NCBI RefSeq assembly: GCF_038039215.1
Contig: NZ_JBBPCL010000001.1
Location: 1,364,001-1,428,000 of the forward strand
Reading direction: 5' to 3'
Source of the DNA: Pseudonocardia sp. T1-2H
Lineage (GTDB): Bacteria > Actinomycetota > Actinomycetes > Mycobacteriales > Pseudonocardiaceae
DNA: 64,000 nucleotides
Positions 1 to 9,035 of this stretch are shown here, in pieces. The notes under the pieces are model-generated. The model was not told the origin of the DNA, made no database searches, and saw only the letters and a program-made list of their open reading frames with translations. Both the position numbers and the translations under genes were made by a program. How positions within the stretch are numbered: the stretch's first letter is position 1; every line of letters begins with the position of its first letter.

Positions 1-2
1 TG

Positions 3-1028
3 CCCGTCCCGGACGACGCTCCCGGGGACGTCGCCCCCGGGGCCGCTCCCGACGACGACGCGGACCCCGACGGCATCCCCGGCCGGCACCGCCGGCGCGC
101 GGGCGCCTCGTCCGCGGGCAAGCCTGCGGCGTCCTACCTCGCCACCCAGCGCTCGGGCGGGAAGAAGCCCCGCACCGGTCGCCGGCGGCGGCCCACGTTC
201 TGGAAGGAACTGCCGCTGCTCATCGTGGTGGCGCTGGTCCTGACCTTCCTGATCCAGACGTTCCTGGCGAAGGTCTACGTGATCCCGTCGGGCTCGATGG
301 AGACCACGCTGCACGGGTGCACCGGCTGCAACAACGACCGCGTGCTCGTGGACAAGGTCACCTTCCGCTTCGGAGACCCCCAGCCCGGGGACGTCGTCGT
401 GTTCCGCGGCCCGGACAGCTGGAGCAACACCGAGTTCAGCGTGGCCCCGCCCTCCAGCACGATCGCGCGGGTCGGCCAGGAGATCGGATCGCTGATCGGC
501 CTCGCCCCGCCGGACGAGAAGGACTTCGTCAAGCGCGTCATCGCCGTCGGCGGCCAGACCGTCGCCTGCTGCGACTCGCGGAACCGCGTCATGGTCGACG
601 GCGCGCCGCTCGACGAGCCCTACATCTACTACCTGCCCGCCGCGGGGCCGGCCCGGCAGATCCCGTTCGGGCCGATCACGGTGCCGGACGGGGAACTCTG
701 GGTCATGGGCGACAGCCGCAACAACTCCTCGGACTCCCGGATCGACGGTCACGGCCCCATCCCGGTCGCCAACGTCATCGGCAAGGCCCGGCTCAAGGTG
801 CTGCCGATCGGCCGTTTCGGCTGGATCGACGCGACGAACCCGCAGCAGAGCAAGGCGGTCGGCCTCGGCGACAGCCTCCCGCAGGGCGTGCCGCTGGCGC
901 TGGGCATGGCCGGTGCGCTGCCGTTCGGGCTGCTGCGCCGCCGACGCATCCGCTTCGACCAGCACGTCGAGGAGTTCCTGCCGTCCACGCGCCGCAGCCG
1001 GTCCCGGTTCCGTCACGGCGGGTCCTGA
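3..1028 (+). CDS. lepB: Signal peptidase I (5' end outside window)
   Basis: Type I signal peptidase that cuts secretory signal peptides on the outer face of the membrane. The frame is open from the first bases without a start codon, so the N-terminus lies upstream. Visible order: a long charged cytoplasmic tail (acidic, then Arg/Lys-rich), one membrane segment at about 208-270 ([18 protein letters not shown]), the catalytic serine in PSGSME at about 286-303, the general-base lysine in [11 protein letters not shown] at about 523-555, and the [11 protein letters not shown] box near 708-740. A second hydrophobic stretch ([14 protein letters not shown]) near the C-terminus could be another membrane segment. 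It sits upstream of rnhB in the usual actinobacterial order. Function is secure; only the start is missing. Confidence 0.95.
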   Translation, partial: PVPDDAPGDVAPGAAPDDDADPDGIPGRHRRRAGASSAGKPAASYLATQRSGGKKPRTGRRRRPTFWKELPLLIVVALVLTFLIQTFLAKVYVIPSGSMETTLHGCTGCNNDRVLVDKVTFRFGDPQPGDVVVFRGPDSWSNTEFSVAPPSSTIARVGQEIGSLIGLAPPDEKDFVKRVIAVGGQTVACCDSRNRVMVDGAPLDEPYIYYLPAAGPARQIPFGPITVPDGELWVMGDSRNNSSDSRIDGHGPIPVANVIGKARLKVLPIGRFGWIDATNPQQSKAVGLGDSLPQGVPLALGMAGALPFGLLRRRRIRFDQHVEEFLPSTRRSRSRFRHGGS

Positions 1029-1063
1029 CCCCGTACGGTCACTCCGTGGTCGCGCGCCCTCGC

Positions 1064-1897
1064 ATGCCGTCACCCCGCTCGCCGTCCCGCCGGCCCGCCC
1101 GGCGCCGCCCCGCCGAGATCCTGCCGCCCGAGCTCAGGCCCGGGCGGGCGATCGTCCGCGCCTCGGCGGGGACCTGGACGTTGCAGACCACGCTGCACCG
1201 GCACGGCCTGGGCCCCGTCGCGGGCGTCGACGAGGCCGGGCGCGGGGCCTGCGCCGGACCGCTCGTCGTCGCGGCCTGTGTCCTGAGGCCGAACGACGCG
1301 AAGCGGTTCGAGGGCCTCACGGACTCGAAGATGCTCACCCCGGCCGCGCGGGAGGAGTTCTTCACGCTGATCACCCGGCGGGCGGAGGACCTGTCGGTGA
1401 TCGTCATCCCGCCGGCGGAGGTGGACCGCCGGGGCGTCCACGTCGCCAACATCGAGGGGATGCGGCGGGCCGTCGCCGGCCTCGCGTCGGCGCCCGGTTA
1501 CGTCCTCACCGACGGGTTCGCCGTGCGCGGCTTCGGCCGGCCGGCGCTGGCGGTGCCCAAGGGCGACCTCGCGGCGGCCTGCGTCGCCGCGGCGTCGGTC
1601 CTGGCCAAGGTGACCAGGGACCGGATGATGGTCGAGCTGGACGCCGCGCTGCCGCAGTACCGGTTCGGCGAGCACAAGGGCTACTGCACGCCGGTCCACG
1701 ACGCCGCCCTGGCCGAGCACGGCCCCAGCGCCGTGCACCGCTACTCGTTCGTCAACGTGGCCGCTGCTGCCCGCCGTGACCGCGGTGTTCCCGGAGGTGA
1801 CCCGGCCGGGGTCGGGGGGTCGGTGGGCCTGGTCCACAATGAGGGCCCGCTCGACGAGCCCGTCGAGTCCACCGCAGGGGGAGGAATGCAGCTGTGA
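1064..1897 (+). CDS. rnhB: Ribonuclease HII
   Basis: Endonuclease that nicks 5' of ribonucleotides embedded in DNA. The catalytic acid pair is in [13 protein letters not shown] (around residue 55), further conserved acids are in LTDSK and YVLTDGF, and a late aspartate is in KVTRDRMM; the C-terminal EHKGY...H motif is also typical. The Arg/Pro-rich N-terminal extension of about 45 residues is longer than in E. coli RnhB but common in actinomycetes, as is the disordered Gly-rich tail. ATG at 1064 is chosen; GTG at 1046 in the same frame is an alternative. The stop overlaps the next gene's GTG by four bases, so the two are probably translationally coupled. Confidence 0.94.
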   Translation: MPSPRSPSRRPARRRPAEILPPELRPGRAIVRASAGTWTLQTTLHRHGLGPVAGVDEAGRGACAGPLVVAACVLRPNDAKRFEGLTDSKMLTPAAREEFFTLITRRAEDLSVIVIPPAEVDRRGVHVANIEGMRRAVAGLASAPGYVLTDGFAVRGFGRPALAVPKGDLAAACVAAASVLAKVTRDRMMVELDAALPQYRFGEHKGYCTPVHDAALAEHGPSAVHRYSFVNVAAAARRDRGVPGGDPAGVGGSVGLVHNEGPLDEPVESTAGGGMQL

Positions 1898-2217
1898 GCG
1901 CCGAGGATCTCGAGAAGTACGAGACCGAGATGGAGCTCACGCTCTACAAGGAGTACCGCGACATCGTGTCGCAGTTCTCCTACATCGTGGAGACGGAGCG
2001 CCGCTTCTACCTGGCCAACTCGGTGGACGTCGCCCCGCGCAACGCGGACGGCGAGATCTACTTCGAGGTCCGGATGTCCGACGCGTGGGTGTGGGACATG
2101 TACCGGCCCGCGCGGTTCGTGAAGAACGTCCGGGTGCTCACGTTCAAGGACGTGAACATCGAGGAGCTGGACAAGCCGGATCTGCGGCTGCCGGAGGACG
2201 AGCAGTTCGGGCGCTGA
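1894..2217 (+). CDS. DUF2469 protein
   Basis: 107-residue acidic protein of the DUF2469 family, which is almost universal in actinobacteria and always found beside rnhB and yraN. The sequence opens with [20 protein letters not shown] and has no membrane segment or known catalytic motif. GTG start in a GTGA overlap with rnhB. Its function is unknown; the constant neighbourhood of nucleic-acid enzymes suggests a house-keeping role, but nothing in the sequence says which. Confidence 0.93.
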   Translation: MSAEDLEKYETEMELTLYKEYRDIVSQFSYIVETERRFYLANSVDVAPRNADGEIYFEVRMSDAWVWDMYRPARFVKNVRVLTFKDVNIEELDKPDLRLPEDEQFGR

Positions 2218-2351
2218 CGCCCTACACCACGGCCCCGAGGGTTTCGGTGGCCCCGCCCTGATCCCGGCGAGTTGTCCCCACCGGCCTCCGGCCATCCACA
2301 GATTCTCGATTCACCCCGGGCGGACCCGCGGTCCACGCGATCGTGGACCGC

Positions 2352-2708
2352 ATGGCAGCCAAGGACGAACTGGGCCGCCGCGGCGAGGACGTCGCGGTCG
2401 AGTACCTGCAGAACCGCGGCCTGGTCGTGCTGTCCCGCAACTGGCGTTGCCGGGACGGGGAGCTCGACGTGGTCGCGACGGACCGCGCACGGCTCGTGGT
2501 GTGCGAGATCAAGACCCGCTCCGGCACGCGGTACGGCGAACCCGCCGAGGCGGTGACGGAGAAGAAGGCCGCGACGATCCGGCGGGTCACCCGGGCCTGG
2601 CTCGCCCAGCACCACGTCGGCTGGTGCGAGATCCGGTTCGACGTCGTCGCGGTGCTCATGCCGCCGGACCGGCCGGTCACGCTGAAGCACTACGAGGCGG
2701 CGTTCTGA
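2352..2708 (+). CDS. YraN/UPF0102 family endonuclease-like protein
   Basis: About 118 residues with the restriction-endonuclease-like fold of UPF0102: LGRRGEDVAVEYL at the N-terminus, then RDGELDVVA and CEIKTRSGTRYG, matching the E-x(n)-D-x(n)-ExK metal-binding pattern of that fold. A biochemical role is not established. Start taken at ATG 2352; GTG 2343 in frame is possible. The stop overlaps the comM ATG by one base (TGATG), so it is co-translated with comM. About 130 bases upstream hold no gene. Confidence 0.88.
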   Translation: MAAKDELGRRGEDVAVEYLQNRGLVVLSRNWRCRDGELDVVATDRARLVVCEIKTRSGTRYGEPAEAVTEKKAATIRRVTRAWLAQHHVGWCEIRFDVVAVLMPPDRPVTLKHYEAAF

Positions 2709-4144
2709 TGGCGGCGCTGGCCCGGGCCTGGTCGGTCGCGCTACGTGGCGTCGAAGGCGTCCCGGTGGAGATCGAGGCCGCGATCGGCGGCGGGATGCCC
2801 GGGGTGCACCTGGTCGGCCTGCCGGACGCCGCGCTGCAGGAGTCCAAGGACCGGGTGCGGTCCGCGGTGGTCAACTCCGGCCGGCAGTGGCCCAACGAGC
2901 GGATCCTCCTCGCGCTCTCCCCGGCGACCCTGCGCAAGGCCGGTTCCGGGTTCGACCTGGCTCTCGCCTGCGCGGTCCTCGCCGCCGCCGGCGTGGTGGA
3001 CCGCGGGCGGCTGGCCGGCACGGTGCTGCTCGGGGAGCTTGCCCTGGACGGCCGGATCCGGCAGGTCCGCGGTGTGCTGCCGTGCCTGCTCGCGGCCCGG
3101 GCGGCCGGGCTGCGGCGCGTGGTCGTGCCGGGGGTGGCGCTGGCCGAGGCGGGCCTCGTCGACGGGCTCGACGTGTTCGGGGCCGGGACGCTCGCCGACG
3201 TGCTCACCTGGCTCGCCGGGGACGGTCCGCTGGACCGCCCGGGCCCGGTGGCGGGCGAGCCCGGGGCCGCGGCGCCGGAGCTCGCGGAGGTCGTGGGGCA
3301 GCCGGACGCCCGCCACGCGCTGGAGGTGGCGGCCGCGGGCGGCCATCACCTGCTGCTGGTCGGGCCGCCCGGGACCGGCAAGACCATGCTCGCGCAGCGG
3401 ATCGTCGGGCTGCTCCCCGAACTGTCCCGGGACGACGCGCTGCAGCTCGCGGCCGTCCGCTCGGTGGCGGGGAACCTCCCGCCGGCCGGGCCGCTGAGCA
3501 CCGTGGCGCCGTTCGTCGCCCCGCACCACTCCAGCTCGATGGCCGCGCTGCTCGGCGGCGGGAGCGGTGTCGCGAGGCCCGGCGCCGTCTCGATGGCTCA
3601 CCGCGGCGTGCTCTTCCTGGACGAGTGCGTCGAGTTCGGCGCGCACGTCCTGGACTCGTTGCGGACGCCGCTGGAGGAGGGCGAGGTCAGGCTGGCCCGC
3701 GCCGAGGGGACCGTGAGCTATCCGGCGCGCTTCCAACTCGTCCTCGCGGCCAACCCCTGTCCGTGCGCCCCCGCGAACGACCGGGACTGTGTGTGCTCGT
3801 CGGCCATGCGGCGTCGCTATCTGGGGAAACTGTCCGGCCCGCTGCTGGACCGGGTGGACCTGCGCGCGCGGATGCTGCCGGTCACCGCGCTGGGCGGAAC
3901 GGACGAGACGGCCGAGAGCACCGAGGTCGTGCGCAAACGAGTGCTGGCCGCGCGGGAGGCCGCCGCGGAGCGCTGGGCCGAGCAGGGGTGGCGGACGAAC
4001 GCCGAGGTGCCCGGGCCGGCGCTGCGTACCGCGTTCGCGCTGCCGCGCGCCGTGATCAGACCACTGGAGGAACGGATGCGAGCAGGCGAGCTGTCGGCCC
4101 GGGGCGCGGACCGCGCACTCCGGGTCACCTGGACTGTAACCTAG
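2708..4144 (+). pseudogene. comM: ComM/YifB Mg-chelatase-like AAA+ ATPase, C-terminally truncated by element insertion
   Basis: Family of ring-forming AAA+ proteins; ComM helps branch migration during uptake-dependent recombination in other bacteria. Visible parts: N-terminal ChlI-like domain (residues 1-180), Walker A GPPGTGKT at about 220, Walker B VLFLDE at about 300, a four-cysteine patch (CPCAPANDRDCVC) near 355, and the C-terminal Mg-chelatase domain. Walker B is followed by CVEF where AxEF is usual. The frame ends abruptly at RVTWTVT-stop. The natural ending (LGDLAG...YYRDRRTT) lies 12.8 kb downstream at 16913-16996. Rejoining at the shared TGGAC gives a protein of about 503 residues, the normal family length. 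The truncated protein keeps the ATPase core and loses 27 residues, so it may or may not be active. Confidence 0.9.
4130..4134. other. Left attachment site core (attL)
   Basis: TGGAC within comM codons for Trp-Thr. Left of it the sequence is chromosomal comM; right of it comM coding stops and the integrase begins 16 bases later. The same five bases recur at 16907-16911 where comM resumes in frame. Large serine integrases use such short cores. The exact crossover dinucleotide cannot be fixed from one sequence. Confidence 0.75.
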
Positions 4145-4149
4145 CGGAT

Positions 4150-5610
4150 GTGCGCGCCGCCACCTATCTCCGCCAGTCGCAAGATCGACTAGGTGATGAG
4201 CTGGGCATCTCCCGCCAGCGCGAAGACGTGCAAAACCTGATCTCGCAGCGTGGATGGACTCCAGTGGTCGAGTTCAGCGACAACGACGTCTCTGCGTCCG
4301 GGAGGAAGACCCGGCCCGGCTTCCGCGACCTCATCGGGGCGATCGAGGACAAGCGGGTGGACGTAGTCGTGGCCTGGAATCTCGATCGTCTGACTCGCAA
4401 CGCCCGTGACCGGTTAGCGCTCGTCGAAGCCTGCCAGCGGAACAGGGTGCAGATCGCCATCGTGCGTGGAACGGACATCGATCCGACGACGCCCGGCGGG
4501 CGACTACATCTCGGCATCCTCGGCGAAGTAGCTCAGCATGAGATCGATCAGAAATCGGACCGGCAGTCTCGGGCACAGCTCCAGGCCGCACAGCAGGGCA
4601 AGCGGGCCGGGGGAAGGATTCCGTTCGGGTACGAGGACGACGCAATCACCATCCGCGAGGACGAAGCGGAGTTGATCAGACGTGCCTACCAGGACGTCCT
4701 GTCCGGGGTGTCGGTCTCCGAGATCGCACGGGACTGGACGAACGCGGGCTACACCACGCGCCAGAAGCGCTACGGGGAGAAGCACCGCGGCGAGCCGAGT
4801 CCGTGGCGACGGGATGCCGTCCGCCGTCTCCTAATCAATCCTCGTAACGCCGGTCTACGGGCCTACAGGGGCGAGATCATGAGCCCGGCCGTCTGGCCCG
4901 GCATCGTTCCGGAAGAGACCTGGAGGGCCGCCGTGGACGTCCTCACCGACCCCTCTCGGACCCGCACGCCGACCCGGCCGAAGTTCCTCCTCACCGGCGT
5001 GGCCCTCTGCGGAGACTGTGGGGCGACGGTGCACGGCGGGGGAGCGCGACGGCACTATCGGACCTACCGGTGCAGTGCCACGAACGCGCACGTCTCCCGC
5101 ATGGCCGAGCCGATCGAGAAGCACGTCGCCGACGTCATTGTCCGGCGGCTTGCCGAGCCGGACGCCATCGATCTTCTCGTGGACCAGGGTCACCCGGACG
5201 TCGACGCTCTCCGCGAGGAGGCCACGGCACTACGGACGCGCATGGAGACGGCGGCCGGAGCCTTCGCCGACGGGGACCTGTCGATTGCACAGGTTCGGAC
5301 GATCAACGACCGGTGCACGGAGAAGCTCGCGGGGATCGAGGCTCAGATCGCCGATGCGGGCCGGGTGGACGTCCTCGGGCCTCTGGTCCGTGCTGACGAC
5401 GTCCGTGAAGCCTGGGACGCTCTCAGGACCGCGAAGAAGCGCGTCGTCGTGGACACGCTCATGGCCGTCCGCATCTGCCGGGTAGGACAGGGCGTTCGGA
5501 CCTTCCGGCCGGAGTCCGTGGAGATCGTCTGGAAGCTCATGGTGCCGAAGTCCTGGACGGGCGCGAAGACCGTCGCGAAGAAGCGCGTTGTGGTCCGCCG
5601 CCTGAAGTGA
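4150..5610 (+). CDS. int: Large serine recombinase (site-specific integrase)
   Basis: 486-residue large serine integrase. The resolvase-type catalytic domain opens with RAATYLRQSQDR, giving the nucleophile Ser10; conserved arginines follow in SRQRED and in LDRLTRNARDR (around 75-85). The recombinase domain spans about 160-270 (GRIPFGYEDD, SPWRRDAVRRLLINPRNAG). A zinc ribbon (LCGDCG...YRC, about 285-320) and a coiled-coil-like C-terminal part follow, the order seen in phiC31/Bxb1-type integrases. GTG start 16 bases inside the left core, the usual place for an integrase. It is the likely enzyme for insertion into comM. Most AICEs use tyrosine integrases and tRNA genes, so this choice is less common. 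The stop overlaps the next gene (GTGA). Confidence 0.95.
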   Translation: MRAATYLRQSQDRLGDELGISRQREDVQNLISQRGWTPVVEFSDNDVSASGRKTRPGFRDLIGAIEDKRVDVVVAWNLDRLTRNARDRLALVEACQRNRVQIAIVRGTDIDPTTPGGRLHLGILGEVAQHEIDQKSDRQSRAQLQAAQQGKRAGGRIPFGYEDDAITIREDEAELIRRAYQDVLSGVSVSEIARDWTNAGYTTRQKRYGEKHRGEPSPWRRDAVRRLLINPRNAGLRAYRGEIMSPAVWPGIVPEETWRAAVDVLTDPSRTRTPTRPKFLLTGVALCGDCGATVHGGGARRHYRTYRCSATNAHVSRMAEPIEKHVADVIVRRLAEPDAIDLLVDQGHPDVDALREEATALRTRMETAAGAFADGDLSIAQVRTINDRCTEKLAGIEAQIADAGRVDVLGPLVRADDVREAWDALRTAKKRVVVDTLMAVRICRVGQGVRTFRPESVEIVWKLMVPKSWTGAKTVAKKRVVVRRLK

Positions 5611-5909
5611 CGCCCTACCCCGATACCCCCGAGGACAAGCCGATGGAGACCACGTTGAACAGCAGCACGAGCAGCAGCTATCCCGAGGACCGGCGGAGGG
5701 ACGTGCAGGACGGGTCGGACGACGACGCGGTGCAGAAGGTGGTGAACCGTGCCCCGAAGCTCACGCCTGCACAGCGGGACACCCTGGCGACGATCTTCCG
5801 TCCCGTGCCTGCACCGAAGGGCCGTCGCCGGAAGACCAGGAGCGCAACGGACTGGGACAAGCTCGCACGGGCCACGCATGCCGACGAATTCGGCGACGGG
5901 CGCGACTAG
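5607..5909 (+). CDS. Small protein coupled to the integrase; candidate directionality factor
   Basis: 100-residue hydrophilic protein starting at a GTG that overlaps the integrase stop (GTGA). The N-terminal half is Ser/Asp/Glu-rich and looks disordered; the C-terminal half (APKLTPAQRDTLATIF, then PKGRRRKTRS) is basic with one predicted helix. There is no recognised domain. Tight coupling to a serine integrase makes it a candidate recombination directionality factor, since these are small, very diverse proteins often encoded next to the integrase. That role is inference only; it could also be a regulator. Confidence 0.7.
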   Translation: MTPYPDTPEDKPMETTLNSSTSSSYPEDRRRDVQDGSDDDAVQKVVNRAPKLTPAQRDTLATIFRPVPAPKGRRRKTRSATDWDKLARATHADEFGDGRD

Positions 5910-6657
5910 GCGCAGAAGGGGCGCCGCCCGCGCACGTGAAGACGACGCCCCCGCGACGATCCCTGACGCCTCAAGATCGCCCTCCATCTGCCCTACGCCT
6001 GGTCAGGGTAGTGATCCCTAGTCGGGTAGGCAACGGAACCGAGCTAATCGGGCATTTCATCTTGTCTTATAGACGATGTTCTACGAATATATCTAGAATA
6101 GACAGAACAACACCCCCGCCGCAGGACCGGAAGGTCAGATGCAGAGCGGGGGTGCTATTCTGTGGGCACCAATACAAATCCCAAGGTCGGAGTGTACCTG
6201 AAACACTCGGCTCTCCCCAGACGTAGGGCACTGGTGAGGTAGCCGTAAGTCCCTAGCTCGGCTCGTACCCGAGGCAAGGCCGTCAGACGGCTTGTCGTTC
6301 GATGTCTCAGACCAGTCCGGTGAAGGCGGTACCCGGCCGGACGAGTATTGGTTGAGTCTGGACGACGCTAGAGCGGCCCTCGGGCCATACTCGGCACCCC
6401 GGCCCGTGGATCAGGTAACAGTGATCCGGGTAGGAACCTTCGTTGACGGAAAATTCCTTCCCCCTATGCTCGGCAGCTTTCTATTTCGCTGTCGGCAGGG
6501 GGGTAATTTCTTGTCTCCAGAAGGGGGATGCAGCTTACGCCCTGGTATCGCCTCCGGGGGAGTCGATCCCTTCTCCGGGCGAAAGGATCAGCAGGTCAGG
6601 CCAGGTGCGGGGTGCCGGCTATCTCTTACTTCGTGACTTCTCACGTATTGTGGACTC
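5910..6657. other. Non-coding, partly AT-rich region of the element
   Basis: About 750 bases without a convincing gene. A 345-base frame from TTG 6292 to 6636 exists but has no ribosome-binding site or recognisable motif and I do not call it. Visible structure: an AT-rich stretch at 6040-6110 with the inverted pair TTCTA/TAGAA, a hairpin at 6111-6154, a stem GAGTGT/ACACTC near 6190-6210, and an imperfect inverted repeat CAAGGCCGTC/GACGGCTTG near 6275-6296. It could hold promoters, a non-coding RNA or part of an origin. Confidence 0.5.
6111..6154 (+). terminator. Hairpin, probable terminator
   Basis: CACCCCCGC at 6111-6119 pairs with GCGGGGGTG at 6146-6154, followed by CTATTCTGT. It lies downstream of the int/5607 pair and just after the AT-rich stretch. 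Strand assignment follows the upstream genes. Confidence 0.5.
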
Positions 6658-6720
6658 ATGGGCAGAACACTTCACGGACCGCTGAACTCAGAGCCCTGGC
6701 GAAACGAACAGGAGAACGTC

Positions 6721-7263
6721 ATGGAGCTTTCGGACAGCACTGGGCGTCGGTGGATCACCAAGGGCACCGGGATCCGGAAGAAGGATCTTGGACCCTCTCC
6801 CCGGCGAGTCCTGAACCGTCGGCCGGACGCACACCGGAACTCCGTGGAGAACACGGACGGGGTGAAGCGAGTCAAGGCCTCTGCCAGTACCACGGAGCTA
6901 GCCGACCAGGTGAAGCGGCGTAACCCACACCTGTTCAACACGGCCACCAGGTCGGACCAGCTCACGCAGGAGGCCCATGACCGGGAGCGCTTCCGAGGTC
7001 CCCGGATTGTTCAGCCGGAAGCGGATTACACGCGGTACAGCACCCATCCCAACGGCCTGGACCGCATGATCGATGACGTGGACTGGAGTGATCCGGACTC
7101 CGTGATCCACCGGACCGATCCGATCCTCACGGCCACAAGGGACACGGCGAAGCGCGTCCGTCGGCAGTTCCGCCACCTCGGCGGGAAGTCGAAGCTCAAC
7201 GACACGAGCAACGTCGACTCGGCCACCCTCTCCCGCTTCGTCCGGGGTAACCGGGCCGGGTAG
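6721..7263 (+). CDS. Hypothetical basic protein of the element
   Basis: 180-residue hydrophilic, Arg/Lys-rich protein (RRWITKGTGIRKKDLG near the start, KRVRRQFRHLGGKSKLND near the end) without membrane segment or recognised domain. ATG at 6721 is preceded by AGGAGAA at a normal distance. An in-frame ATG at 6658 would add 21 residues; it lies 7 bases after a TATTGT hexamer and could be a leaderless start. Basic character suggests nucleic-acid binding, but I cannot name a family. A strong hairpin follows at 7366. Confidence 0.7.
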   Translation: MELSDSTGRRWITKGTGIRKKDLGPSPRRVLNRRPDAHRNSVENTDGVKRVKASASTTELADQVKRRNPHLFNTATRSDQLTQEAHDRERFRGPRIVQPEADYTRYSTHPNGLDRMIDDVDWSDPDSVIHRTDPILTATRDTAKRVRRQFRHLGGKSKLNDTSNVDSATLSRFVRGNRAG

Positions 7264-7292
7264 AAGACGCGGCGGGTGATGCGATCTCGGTT

Positions 7293-7364
7293 ATGCCCAT
7301 GATCGAGGTGGACGGCATCCCGCCGAAGTGGATCACGCTTTCTCCTTTCCGTGGTCCGCACTAG
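7293..7364 (+). CDS. Possible 23-residue ORF
   Basis: Starts MPMIEVDG and ends WITLSPFRGPH, directly before the strong terminator at 7366. No clear ribosome-binding site. The reading frame stays open upstream into the end of the 6721-7263 gene, so it might instead be the lost or frameshifted tail of that protein. Weak call. Confidence 0.25.
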   Translation: MPMIEVDGIPPKWITLSPFRGPH

Positions 7365-7365
7365 T

Positions 7366-7420
7366 GAAGGCCCGCCCGGTAGGGCGCGTGATAGTTCCCT
7401 CTCGGGCCGGGCGGGCCTTC
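7366..7420 (+). terminator. Rho-independent-like terminator
   Basis: Perfect 14-base stem GAAGGCCCGCCCGG (7366-7379) with CCGGGCGGGCCTTC (7407-7420), loop of 27 bases. It ends the 6721-7364 transcription unit and separates it from the gene at 7516. Confidence 0.8.
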
Positions 7421-7515
7421 CCACTCATTAGACGACCTGCGGATTAATAGCTACGGGCCTCCAGTAGCAGCAAGCAGCGGAGCAAGTAGCTACCAACACG
7501 ATCACCCCTAAGAGC

Positions 7516-8097
7516 ATGAAGACAACGGACAGAGAACGGGACTCCATGAGCGAGGACAGCAACCCGCGTAGACGAGCCGGCCACCGCACCCGCCGAGAGC
7601 GCATCCGAGACCGGGACGCGGAAGCCGCGAACCTCCGATCCGTCGGACACAGCTTCGCCGTCATCGCCGAGAAGATGGGTTACGCGGACGCATCGGGGGC
7701 CCGGAAGGCCGTCTACCGCGTCCTGGACCGCAACGCCTGGGAGCCGGTGGAGGAAGCCCGTCTACTGGAGCTTGCCCGTCTCGATCAACTCCACCGGGCC
7801 GCGTGGCAGATCATGCGGACGGCACCCACCCCGGCCATGCAGCTCCAGGCCGTGAAGAGCGTGCTGTCAGTCATGGAGAGGCGGACGAAGCTCCTGGGCC
7901 TGGACGCACCCACCCGGCACGAGCGGTGGAACCACCAGGTAGAGACGCAGGCCCCAGAGAGCATGTTCGAGGAGGAGATCAACCGCCTCACCCGAGAGCT
8001 TGCCGTCCTGGACCAGCAGCAGGGCAGAGACGCCGGGGGCACGTCGGTCTCCGACCCCGACGAACTCGAAGAAGCCCGTCGGGCAGCCGGGCTGTAG
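7516..8097 (+). CDS. Helix-turn-helix protein, terminase-small-subunit-like
   Basis: 193 residues. The N-terminal part has a basic run (NPRRRAGHRTRRERIRDR) and a helix-turn-helix-like segment (SFAVIAEKMGYADASGARKA, about 50-75); the middle has the MERRTKLLGLDAPTRHE stretch (about 120-138) that resembles DNA-packaging and phage-derived small-subunit proteins of actinomycete phages; the tail is acidic. No large terminase subunit is nearby, so it probably serves as a DNA-binding regulator or is a captured phage gene. ATG 7516 is used; ATG 7546 in frame is an alternative start. Confidence 0.7.
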   Translation: MKTTDRERDSMSEDSNPRRRAGHRTRRERIRDRDAEAANLRSVGHSFAVIAEKMGYADASGARKAVYRVLDRNAWEPVEEARLLELARLDQLHRAAWQIMRTAPTPAMQLQAVKSVLSVMERRTKLLGLDAPTRHERWNHQVETQAPESMFEEEINRLTRELAVLDQQQGRDAGGTSVSDPDELEEARRAAGL

Positions 8098-8150
8098 GAA
8101 GGGCACGGGCTGTCGGCGGTCCGTCGGTCCTGGGCCTTTAGTCTCACGGA

Positions 8151-9035
8151 GTGCAGCTCCCCGGCCGCCTCGGCACTGGCTCCGCGCCAATCAACTTCCC
8201 TTGGTACGTCGACCTCTGGCACTGGATCTCCCACCTGGACTACGGCAATGTCCAGGAGTTCATCACCTGGATCGTGGCGTCCGTGGCGCTGTTCTTTGCC
8301 TACCGCGCAGCCGTGGCGGCGAAACAGTCGAACGACCGCCAGAGTGAAGCCATCGAGTTGCAGCGGCAGCAGATCGAAGCGCTGCAGGAGGAAAGCAAAC
8401 GGGAGCAGGCTGACAAGGTGGCGGTCTGGCTCACGCGGAAAACTGTGAAGCGGAAGCAGTTCGGCGAGGAGGGACTGCGAGAGGTCGAGCACGACGCCGT
8501 GATCGTGAAGAATGCTTCAGAGCTTCCGATCAATTTAGTCTGGGTCTACGTCTACGCTCCCGAAGACAATGAGGCCATCCCAGCCTTCTGGGAGATCAGC
8601 GAGTTCAACCTTATTCCTCCCCCACCTGCGGAGCCCTTCGTAGTCCCGCTCGGTAGGCAACTCTTCAGCTTCGACCATCGGATGGAGCAGCGGGTAGGTA
8701 TTGTCTTCCGCGACGCGCGTGGACGCTATTGGGAGCGATATCAAGGCGTTCTGTATGCATTGGACGAAAGTGCGGCTCGTCAGCGAATTGGCCAGCTACG
8801 AATCGTCAAGGCGGAACTCGAAGCCGAGCTGGTACCTGACCCTCCGACGATCCTCGACGGCGGGACACCGCATGACTTCATGAAAGAGCGCTTCGGCGAA
8901 GCCGCGTCGAGCACCGCGGCGCGGGATGCCCCGCTGGTCGCGGAGAAGCGCATGAGGCTTCGGGGAAGGCCGCGGAGCGAGGGGGGCGGATGGCTCGCGA
9001 AGAAGCGGAAACTCTCCGAGCGCTCCTCCGAGTGA
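8151..9035 (+). CDS. Membrane-anchored coiled-coil protein of unknown function
   Basis: 294 residues from GTG 8151. Order: a short N-terminal segment, one membrane segment at about 42-64 (ITWIVASVALFFAYRAAVAA), a coiled coil at about 68-95 (SEAIELQRQQIEALQEESKR), a beta-rich globular domain at about 95-230 (VKNASELPINLVWVYVY, PLGRQLFSFDH), then a basic tail. The layout suggests a membrane-tethered sensor or scaffold. No catalytic motif is seen and I do not recognise a family. The 3' end overlaps the next gene by 46 bases. As accessory cargo it could serve exclusion, host defence or signalling; nothing decides. Confidence 0.72.
   Translation: MQLPGRLGTGSAPINFPWYVDLWHWISHLDYGNVQEFITWIVASVALFFAYRAAVAAKQSNDRQSEAIELQRQQIEALQEESKREQADKVAVWLTRKTVKRKQFGEEGLREVEHDAVIVKNASELPINLVWVYVYAPEDNEAIPAFWEISEFNLIPPPPAEPFVVPLGRQLFSFDHRMEQRVGIVFRDARGRYWERYQGVLYALDESAARQRIGQLRIVKAELEAELVPDPPTILDGGTPHDFMKERFGEAASSTAARDAPLVAEKRMRLRGRPRSEGGGWLAKKRKLSERSSE

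Noticed and set aside
2887..4140. Long open frame upstream of the integrase in its own frame
   Set aside because: Arg/Gly/Ala-rich shadow of comM; the integrase catalytic domain begins at GTG 4150.
6292..6636. 115-codon frame starting at TTG
   Set aside because: No ribosome-binding site, no motif, and mixed codon use; kept as part of the non-coding stretch.
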